Of a stretch of 6,059 nucleotides of DNA, positions 1-4,315 are shown piece after piece (position 1 is the stretch's first letter; each line of letters starts with the position of its first letter). Source of the DNA: DAOTTX01 sp034437515. GTDB taxonomy: Bacteria > Chloroflexota > Anaerolineae > Aggregatilineales > Phototrophicaceae. The stretch is from positions 1 through 6,059 of the forward strand of contig DAOTTX010000469.1 in NCBI GenBank assembly GCA_034437515.1. Direction: 5' to 3'. The position numbers and the translations under genes were made by a program. The notes beneath the pieces are model-generated. The model had not been told where the DNA came from, ran no database searches, and worked only from the letters and a program-made list of their open reading frames with translations.

Positions 1-308
1 TCGCGGTTCTTGATGGTGTGGTTCTTCAGTTCGATGTGCAGGTCATCTAACTCCAGCCCGTGGCGTCGATACCAGAGGCGGTATTCATTCTTCCGGTCGT
101 GGCTGCGACACTGTTCGTCCGGGCGGTAGTCATACCATTCATCATAATACCGTTGTAGCGCGATCAGCGCGTGCTCGAGGGCGTCCTGCTGGTAATCCCA
201 GAGCTGTTTATCGCGGGAAAAAGTCTCCAACTCGCCAAGTTGCCAGCGGGCCGGCAACCTGTCGAATTCGGCTAGTTCAACCATCGCTTGGAGCAATTCG
301 CGGGTCAT
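1..308 (-). CDS. res: Type III-like restriction enzyme Res / DEAD-DEAH helicase, N-terminal part
   Basis: An open frame from ATG 308 runs off the left edge, giving 102 codons. It begins MTRELLQAMVELAEF, and WDYQQDALEHALIAL at 37-51 resembles the Q-motif-like segment that precedes the Walker A in Res subunits of type III systems and related DEAD/DEAH helicases. No P-loop is reached within the window, so the helicase assignment rests on this segment and on the Mod gene upstream. Res would hydrolyse ATP and cleave DNA lacking Mod methylation. The start overlaps the HEPN stop (ATGA, 308-305), and GGAG (317-314) lies 5 bases before the ATG. A truncated duplicate of this start occurs at 2501. Another helicase family linked to a methyltransferase is possible. 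Confidence 0.65.
   Translation of the reverse strand, partial: MTRELLQAMVELAEFDRLPARWQLGELETFSRDKQLWDYQQDALEHALIALQRYYDEWYDYRPDEQCRSHDRKNEYRLWYRRHGLELDDLHIELKNHTIKNR
269..308 (-). repeat. Direct repeat of Res gene start, copy B
   Basis: Partner of the repeat at 2474-2501. It contains 12 extra bases (276-287), in frame, relative to the other copy. It forms the real start of the Res-like gene here. Confidence 0.8.
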
Positions 309-706
309 GTAGACTCCGACTCGTGAATCAATCCTTCTATGGCTCTCAAAAACTCCTCCGCTACGCTGATGGCTCTCTCAGCATCTTGTTGCGATACGTG
401 AATCAGCGCGCCATAGTCTCCTACCCCTCGCAACTCAAATAGCCAGTTCAAATCTTGGCCGTATCTCTTATCCAACTTTCCTGTTCTGATAAAATCTCGA
501 TGGATAAAAGATATGACCCCACTATGCTTGCTGAATTCCAATTCCTCACCCAGCAGGAGGGCCGTCGCTGCATAAAACGCCGCATAATAGGCCCGCGATG
601 CTACAAAATCGCAGTAGTTCTTCTCGGCTAAAATTTTGGCCGCTTGAATGGACGCTTCGGCCCGTTTCAAGTTAGCTATGATTTCTTCTTCATACTTTCG
701 CGGCAT
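305..706 (-). CDS. HEPN domain protein (putative toxin of MNT-HEPN pair)
   Basis: A 133-residue all-helical HEPN protein of the PF05168/COG1895 type. Visible hallmarks are an N-terminal helical stretch, RAYYAAFYAA (38-47), ALLLGEE, KHSG (60-63) and LRGVGDYG (92-99), followed by a final amphipathic helix. HEPN toxins are commonly RNases using an R-x4-6-H motif; here the arginine of LRGVGDYG is followed by a histidine only after nine residues, so the catalytic motif is not canonical. Y98 or one of the tyrosines at 40-41 could be a modification site if its MNT partner is an AMPylator, which is inference. It overlaps MNT by 17 bases, and its TGA overlaps the Res start as ATGA, so it is embedded in the R-M operon. 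A non-toxic substrate-binding role for HEPN is the alternative. Confidence 0.88.
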   Translation of the reverse strand: MPRKYEEEIIANLKRAEASIQAAKILAEKNYCDFVASRAYYAAFYAATALLLGEELEFSKHSGVISFIHRDFIRTGKLDKRYGQDLNWLFELRGVGDYGALIHVSQQDAERAISVAEEFLRAIEGLIHESEST

Positions 707-1016
707 AGAACGCTCCCTCTCTTTTTACGTTCCGATATAGTTGCACTTTTCCAAGATCGAACGCATCGACCGCCGCCGGCTTGGCGGAGATAAGGTGCTC
801 TGCTTCAAGTTGGATGGGGTAAAGCAGCTCGACGATGCGACGAAGCTCCTTGAAGTAATCAAAAGGCTCATTCAGTAGGATTAGCAAATCAATGTCGCTT
901 TCGGCGCTCATTTGCTCGCGAGCGACTGAGCCATAGAGAACCAGGCCCTTGAACTGCGATCCATAGTGACGCTCAAGAACATCCTTGCATTTTTGAACGG
1001 TGGCGTTTATTGTCAT
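690..1016 (-). CDS. MNT-type minimal nucleotidyltransferase (HEPN partner)
   Basis: A 108-residue protein of the nucleotidyltransferase superfamily, MNT type. The catalytic signature is complete: G29-S30, ten residues, then D41-I-D43 within LYGSVAREQMSAESDIDLL. The third carboxylate is not obvious; an acidic residue in the IQLEAEHLIS stretch (E, about residue 70) is a candidate. In characterised MNT-HEPN pairs the nucleotidyltransferase is the antitoxin and AMPylates a tyrosine of the HEPN toxin; whether it does so here is inference. The start at 1016 forms an ATGA overlap with the AAA remnant. The last 17 bases overlap the HEPN gene in another frame, a sign of tight coexpression. Base composition is clearly less GC-rich than the AAA gene upstream, suggesting separate origin. 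Confidence 0.9.
   Translation of the reverse strand: MTINATVQKCKDVLERHYGSQFKGLVLYGSVAREQMSAESDIDLLILLNEPFDYFKELRRIVELLYPIQLEAEHLISAKPAAVDAFDLGKVQLYRNVKREGAFYAAKV
713..718 (-). promoter_or_regulatory. Ribosome binding site of the HEPN gene
   Basis: AGGGAG, 6 bases before the ATG at 706, embedded in the last codons of MNT. It supports the overlapping start. Confidence 0.65.
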
Positions 1017-1020
1017 AGTT

Positions 1021-1026
1021 CCTCCC
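1021..1026 (-). promoter_or_regulatory. Ribosome binding site of the MNT gene
   Basis: GGGAGG, 4 bases before the ATG at 1016 and lying within the AAA remnant. It favours 1016 over the in-frame GTG at 1028, which precedes the site. Confidence 0.65.
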
Positions 1027-1095
1027 ACACGAGGCGCTCAAAGCCCACGGCGACGACGGCGTAGGTGCGCAGATCCAAGGCCGCGCCGTATTTGG
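1023..1095 (-). repeat. Direct repeat of AAA gene C-terminus, copy B
   Basis: Partner of the repeat at 2508-2580, 71 of 73 bases identical and 1485 bases away. Similarity stops sharply at 1095 in DNA, although a few residues upstream (L, Q/E, K) could still be distantly related. Confidence 0.92.
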
Positions 1096-1128
1096 TTTGC
1101 AAATAAGCTTGGGGCATTGGTTATCCCC

Positions 1129-2061
1129 TTATTCCCAGGCTTCGATGCCAAAGGTCTCAAACCTGATCGGCCGCTGATTGTAATACCCCGTCTTGATGTC
1201 CAGTTCCGCCACAAAAATGGACAGGCCCGGCCCATCTTGGGTATCGATCCACCCGCTTGATAAGCCGATGGCTGTCAATTTGTTGCCAAAGGCAGCGCCG
1301 GTGTCGATATCGATGGACACCGCGCGACCACTCGCAGGGTCGCGCCGGCAATAGTACGTCTGTCCATCATAGTCGGGCGGCAACTCCACGGCAGCGTCCG
1401 TCAACAGATGCGTGGGGGTGTGCCCATGGATCACGATGTAATCTGACCAGAGGGCCGGGTCCGCAGTGAGAAAGGCATGTCGTATCCAGATGAAGGTGTC
1501 CTCAATCCAGATTTTATAGGTTTCGAGGAAGTCCAAAAAATCAGGGTAGCTGTTCACCGCCAATTGCTCCTCAAGCGGCGTCGTGGGGATCAAGCCAGCG
1601 TGGGTAATCAGGAAATTTGACGTGGCGTTATCAAAGGGAGAGGCGACGGTTTCGGTGTGGAAAAGGGAGAGGTTGTTGAGAAAATCGACATATTGGGGAG
1701 CAATTTTAGCGCCGAATTCTTCAAAGGTCTGGTAGCCGAACGAGTGCATGGTGGCTTCTGCCCCATTCTCTTTCCAGACTCGGTACCCCCAACGCTCTCT
1801 GAAGTCCTCGTCGAACAGGGTTTGCAACATCAGATATTCATGGTTGCCCATCAGCGTCACGGCTTTATCGCCCAATCCGATGAGCACATCCAACACCTGC
1901 TTTGAAGATGGCCCATGATCGATATAGTCACCGACAAAGACAAATTTGTCTACCGATTCGTTGTCTAGCTGTCTTAACAAGGCTAACAAGGGATCACACA
2001 TCCCATGGATATCTCCAATAACCCAGGTAATTTTTTCTCCACCTGCATAGGGGAATCTCAT
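1129..2061 (-). CDS. PPP-family serine/threonine protein phosphatase
   Basis: A 310-residue cytoplasmic metallophosphatase of the bacterial PPP (Ser/Thr phosphatase, diadenosine-tetraphosphatase-like) group. It carries the full dinuclear-metal signature in order: GDIHG (16-20), GDYIDHG (44-50), GNHE (72-75), a metal-ligand His in THAGL (154) and HGHTP (212-216). The usual GDxVDRG arginine is histidine here (H49), and the NGG motif reads NGAEAT. A typical late IDIDTGAAFG stretch and a beta-rich end follow. The ATG at 2061 is chosen for its ribosome binding site. The first 16 coding bases (MRFPY) match those of the AAA gene at 4282-4267 with one mismatch, and a remnant of an AAA C-terminus begins 11 bases after the TAA stop. 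This suggests the phosphatase replaced the body of a second AAA gene. Substrate unknown; it could act on proteins or nucleotides. Confidence 0.9.
   Translation of the reverse strand: MRFPYAGGEKITWVIGDIHGMCDPLLALLRQLDNESVDKFVFVGDYIDHGPSSKQVLDVLIGLGDKAVTLMGNHEYLMLQTLFDEDFRERWGYRVWKENGAEATMHSFGYQTFEEFGAKIAPQYVDFLNNLSLFHTETVASPFDNATSNFLITHAGLIPTTPLEEQLAVNSYPDFLDFLETYKIWIEDTFIWIRHAFLTADPALWSDYIVIHGHTPTHLLTDAAVELPPDYDGQTYYCRRDPASGRAVSIDIDTGAAFGNKLTAIGLSSGWIDTQDGPGLSIFVAELDIKTGYYNQRPIRFETFGIEAWE
2046..2061 (-). repeat. Start codons shared with the AAA-ATPase-like gene
   Basis: The 16 bases beginning at the phosphatase ATG match 4267-4282 (the internal ATG and FPY codons of the AAA gene) with a single mismatch, in the same frame. 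The two encoded proteins are unrelated beyond this point, so shared ancestry of just the start region is suggested. Confidence 0.6.
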
Positions 2062-2069
2062 TGGTATCA

Positions 2070-2075
2070 CTCCTT
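2070..2075 (-). promoter_or_regulatory. Ribosome binding site of the phosphatase gene
   Basis: AAGGAG lies 8 bases before the ATG at 2061. An upstream in-frame GTG at 2070 overlaps this site and so cannot be the start. Confidence 0.75.
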
Positions 2076-2112
2076 AGAAAATAGGTATCAGTTTAGTGTC
2101 ATGAGTTGAGCA

Positions 2113-2196
2113 AGGTGCAACGCACTTGGAATGTAAGGAAAAGCCACGTCTCATGCAGGATGTGCCTAGTGACAAGCCGAAAAGTGCGTTGCACCT
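2113..2196. repeat. Inverted pair of palindromic repeats (REPIN- or MITE-like)
   Basis: The 15 bases aggtgcaacgcactt at 2113-2127 are perfectly reverse-complementary to 2182-2196, separated by 54 bases. Each arm is itself a small palindrome (GTGC, three bases, GCAC). A related core, tgcgttgca, occurs again at 2261-2269. Two short palindromes in inverted orientation are the layout of REPIN elements; a tiny MITE is the alternative. No target-site duplication was identified. Confidence 0.55.
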
Positions 2197-2243
2197 CAAA
2201 TATATGTGTTTCCCGCTCTCCGCTGGCGGGGAGGGATGGGATC

Positions 2244-2260
2244 GCGGGCGTCCCGCCCGC
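2244..2260. repeat. GC-rich hairpin
   Basis: A perfect 7-base stem (gcgggcg / cgcccgc) with a 3-base loop. A weaker hairpin (cccgc / gcggg, 2212-2216 with 2226-2230) lies just before it. Neither is followed by a T-run in the minus direction, so I do not call a terminator. It resembles dispersed GC-rich palindromes of environmental genomes. Confidence 0.5.
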
Positions 2261-2332
2261 TGCGTTGCAGACAAGATGTCCGCGCCCCCCTTACGTAGGT
2301 AATCTATTATAGCTAGCCGTCCGCGAATGTCT

Positions 2333-2386
2333 CCACGAATATACGGATGGAAGTCTGCGGTTCGTGTATTCGTGGTCGATTCGTGG
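2333..2386. repeat. Inverted repeat with attcgtgg direct repeats
   Basis: 2333-2345 and 2363-2375 are reverse complements with one mismatch in 13. The octamer attcgtgg then occurs at 2368-2375 and again at 2379-2386, giving an 11-base period. Its function is unknown; it is probably a dispersed intergenic repeat. Confidence 0.5.
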
Positions 2387-2428
2387 ATGGCTCATTTGGC
2401 GCACAAAAGTATCAACCTATTTCTGAAC

Positions 2429-2446
2429 CATCCCACTCCGGGGATG
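2429..2446. repeat. Small hairpin downstream of the Res stub
   Basis: catccc / gggatg form a 6-base stem with a 6-base loop, 20 bases past the stub's stop in the direction of transcription. There is no T-tract after it, so termination here is uncertain. Confidence 0.35.
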
Positions 2447-2465
2447 CTGAAAGTTTGTTATCCTA

Positions 2466-2501
2466 TCAACGCGCGGCTAGTTGGAGCAGTTCGCGGGTCA
2501 T
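2466..2501 (-). pseudogene. Stub of a Res-like gene start (11 codons, then stop)
   Basis: The ATG overlaps the AAA stop as ATGA. It encodes MTRELLQ followed by LAAR and TGA. The same MTRELLQ start opens the Res-like gene at 308, where the sequence continues. Aligning the two DNA copies needs only one base change plus removal of 12 bases (276-287 of the other copy) over the shared part, after which they diverge. I read it as the broken 5' end of a Res gene that once followed AAA directly. It is too short to be a functional protein by itself, though a chance leader peptide cannot be excluded. Confidence 0.7.
2474..2501 (-). repeat. Direct repeat of Res gene start, copy A
   Basis: The 21 bases at 2481-2501 match 288-308 with one mismatch, and the neighbouring cggctag (2474-2480) matches 269-275 across a 12-base gap. 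Both copies put the ATG of MTRELLQ in an ATGA overlap with the preceding gene's stop. Confidence 0.8.
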
Positions 2502-4300
2502 ATCTCTTCCCACACGAGGCGATCAAAGCCCACGGCGACGACGGCGTAGGTGCGCAGGTCCAAGGCCGCGCCGTATTTGGCCTCCAGCGCGCGCCGATAC
2601 GCGGCGAGTTGCTCTCCGGCGGCGGCGAATGCCTCTTGCACGGCGGGCAGCGCGTGCAACGCTTCGTCCGTCATCGCACGCACTTGCTTGCCGGTCAGGT
2701 CATGCTCGCCCAGGGCCACGTACTTGAACTCGATGAGCACATTCAGCAGTTGATATTGGCGCATGTCGGGACGCACGATCATCACCAGGTCGGCGTAAGC
2801 GCGCTCCAGCGCCGGCTCCGAGTCCATGATGTAGAAGGTGTCGTTAAATAGCAGCGTCAGGAAGGCGGTCTTGACGGTCAGCTCGTTGGCCCACTGGTAG
2901 TCGCGGTTATCGAACACCTTGAAGTACCGCTGCTCAACAAACTCGCACAGTAGTTGCATCTCGCCGGCGCTATACAGCGCTTCGGCGGCCCGCGTGGCGT
3001 CACCGTGAGCTAGATCAGGCAGGAGCATCTCCTGAATTTGCTCCGCGTACAGCCGCTCGATGACCAGGTTGGGAATACATAATTGGAGTTTGCCCCCCGG
3101 CGTGCGCCCGCGCAGGGTCAACACCCCGAAGTAATACAGCAGCGAGGCCATAAAGGTGGTATCCTGATCCGCCCGCAGCATCTCCTGCACCCCAAAACGG
3201 TTGGCCAGCAGCGGCACGCTGGTCGCCTTCCCCTCATGCAACACGTCCAAGATCAACTGCCCGCCATGCGGCAGGCGCGCGATGTAGGCGATTTTCGACC
3301 GATCCATCGCCAGGTTGCTATCCAAGACTTGGCGCGGGTAGCGGCACCGGCGTTGCACGTGCTCCAAGAAGTAAAGCGCCATCGTGGGGTTATAGATGAA
3401 TTGCGCTGCATCTTCATCTTCGCCTGCTTCGTAGTTGAAACAGTACCCATCATAGAACGTCCGCATCATCGTCTCGGTCTCATCCGCCTGCGCCGCAGAG
3501 AACTCGCAGGCTTCCGCCACGCGCCGCAGAATCTCAGTCGTCTCCGCTTCCGTGAACCCGCACAGGTCGTTGAACTCCGGACGCAGGTAGATATCCTTGG
3601 CGATGTTGTAGCCGCTGGTGATGTCGCTCATCACGACGGGGGAGACGCCGGTGATGAACATGCGATCCAGGCCCAACCCCGCCGCGCCGCCCTTGGCCGC
3701 TTTGAACACGGTCTTGAGCAGGCCCTCGCCCGAAAGCATGGCGTAGTAGCGGTCTTCGCTGGCGGTCAGTACCTCATTAGCAAAGTTATCGTACTCGTCC
3801 ACCAGCAGGTAGAGGCGATAGGGCGTCTCGCGCACGGCGGCCAGCAGCGCCAAAAACGAGATCAGCGCGTCCTGCGACTCGATGGGGATCTCGATGGGCA
3901 GGATGTGGCGGTAGGTGAGCGCGAAATCGCGGATGCGCCGGTTAACGTAGCGGTGCATCGCCCCGCGAATCTGATCCGCGTCGCCATAGGGATCGACCAT
4001 CGAGAAATCCCACTTGAGCACGAAGTATTGATTGTGCAGCGGCGTCGGCTGCGCGCCGATGGCCAGATGGCCAAACAGGCGCTCAAACTCGTCGGCTTTG
4101 GCCACGTCGTAGTAGTTCTCCAGCGTCGAAAGCAGCAGGCTCTTGCCAAAGCGCCGGGGCCGCAGGAAGAGCAGGTACTTCCCCGCCTCTTCTAAATCAC
4201 GGATGCGATCCGTGCGGTCAATGTACAGGTAATCCTCGGTGCTGACTTGATAAAAATCGCTGATGCCATAGGGGAATTTCATCTTCGTCTTCATCATCAT
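2498..4300 (-). CDS. AAA-ATPase-like protein with C-terminal PD-(D/E)XK nuclease domain
   Basis: A 600-residue protein of the AAA-ATPase_like family (Pfam PF09820) fused to a PDDEXK_9/DUF1703 domain (PF08011); the whole length is intact. The start region has the family hallmark FPYGISDF (9-16) and YIDRT. A P-loop-like RPRRFGKSLLLSTL lies at 47-60, and a Walker B-like LYLLVDEYD at 163-171. Near the C-terminus, D504 in the YADLVM stretch and E524-x-K526 in IEFKYV match a PD-(D/E)XK metal-binding site. No signal peptide or membrane segment is seen, so it should be cytoplasmic. The exact function of the family is not settled; it is abundant in Bacteroidetes and environmental bacteria. Here it lies 15 bases after Mod, and its TGA overlaps an ATG (ATGA, 2501-2498) that begins a Res-like stub. 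A role as an extra effector or ATPase in the R-M system is inference. Its last 26 codons are repeated almost exactly at 1023-1095. Confidence 0.9.
   Translation of the reverse strand: MMMKTKMKFPYGISDFYQVSTEDYLYIDRTDRIRDLEEAGKYLLFLRPRRFGKSLLLSTLENYYDVAKADEFERLFGHLAIGAQPTPLHNQYFVLKWDFSMVDPYGDADQIRGAMHRYVNRRIRDFALTYRHILPIEIPIESQDALISFLALLAAVRETPYRLYLLVDEYDNFANEVLTASEDRYYAMLSGEGLLKTVFKAAKGGAAGLGLDRMFITGVSPVVMSDITSGYNIAKDIYLRPEFNDLCGFTEAETTEILRRVAEACEFSAAQADETETMMRTFYDGYCFNYEAGEDEDAAQFIYNPTMALYFLEHVQRRCRYPRQVLDSNLAMDRSKIAYIARLPHGGQLILDVLHEGKATSVPLLANRFGVQEMLRADQDTTFMASLLYYFGVLTLRGRTPGGKLQLCIPNLVIERLYAEQIQEMLLPDLAHGDATRAAEALYSAGEMQLLCEFVEQRYFKVFDNRDYQWANELTVKTAFLTLLFNDTFYIMDSEPALERAYADLVMIVRPDMRQYQLLNVLIEFKYVALGEHDLTGKQVRAMTDEALHALPAVQEAFAAAGEQLAAYRRALEAKYGAALDLRTYAVVAVGFDRLVWEEI
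2508..2580 (-). repeat. Direct repeat of AAA gene C-terminus, copy A
   Basis: 73 bases matching 1023-1095 with two mismatches, ungapped. This copy lies inside the intact AAA-ATPase-like gene and encodes its final residues (KYGAALDLRTYAVVAVGF onwards). Confidence 0.92.
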
Positions 4301-4309
4301 ATCTACCGT

Positions 4310-4315
4310 CTCCTT
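4310..4315 (-). promoter_or_regulatory. Ribosome binding site of the AAA-ATPase-like gene
   Basis: AAGGAG on the minus strand sits 9 bases before the ATG at 4300 and directly follows the TGA stop of Mod. This supports the 4300 start over the internal ATG at 4282, and suggests ribosomes finishing Mod reinitiate here. Confidence 0.75.

Larger units (their letters stand above)
1013..1117 (-). pseudogene. C-terminal remnant of a second AAA-ATPase-like gene (34 codons)
   Basis: A small open frame from ATG 1117 to TGA 1013. It reads MPQAYLQT and then KYGAALDLRTYAVVAVGF, ERLVWEEL. From the KYG onward it equals the end of the 600-residue AAA protein except for D to E and I to L changes. The PD-(D/E)XK and P-loop regions are absent, so it has no enzymatic capacity. 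It starts 11 bases after the phosphatase stop with an AAGGGG sequence before its ATG, and its stop overlaps the MNT start as ATGA. It may therefore still be translated and pass ribosomes on to MNT, and it also contains the MNT ribosome binding site. It could instead be an untranslated scar. Confidence 0.8.
2062..2465. other. Gene-free, repeat-rich intergenic region
   Basis: About 400 bases between the Res stub and the phosphatase. I find no coding sequence with convincing features on either strand. It holds a pair of inverted palindromic sequences (2113-2127 and 2182-2196), two GC-rich hairpins (2212-2230 and 2244-2260), an inverted repeat with a direct repeat of attcgtgg (2333-2386) and a small hairpin (2429-2446). 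Any promoter for the phosphatase and the genes after it should lie here, but no strong -35/-10 pair stands out. The density of unrelated repeats suggests ordinary chromosomal intergenic DNA brought in by the rearrangement that separated the two AAA/Res units. Confidence 0.6.

Noticed and set aside
690..1028. GTG start at 1028 for MNT
   Set aside because: It lies upstream of the GGGAGG site and inside the AAA remnant; the ATG at 1016 fits the spacing and the ATGA overlap.
1129..2070. GTG start at 2070 for the phosphatase
   Set aside because: The GTG overlaps the ribosome binding site that serves the ATG at 2061.
2062..2130. Promoter of the phosphatase
   Set aside because: Candidate TTGCTC or TTGCAC boxes lack a good -10 at proper spacing, so no promoter is called.
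2101..2400. CRISPR array or tRNA in the intergenic repeats
   Set aside because: Repeats are inverted or too few and irregular for an array, and no cloverleaf can be folded by eye.
2429..2446. Intrinsic terminator after the AAA/Res stub
   Set aside because: Stem is only six bases and no T-run follows in the minus direction; listed as a hairpin only.
2327..2851. Plus-strand open frame across the AAA end and intergenic repeats
   Set aside because: Spans repeats and the antisense of the AAA C-terminus; no domain and no convincing ribosome binding site.
3083..4195. Long plus-strand open frame (370 codons) opposite the AAA gene
   Set aside because: It mirrors the GC-rich AAA gene, has no recognisable domain and is rich in H, Q and R as expected of an antisense shadow.
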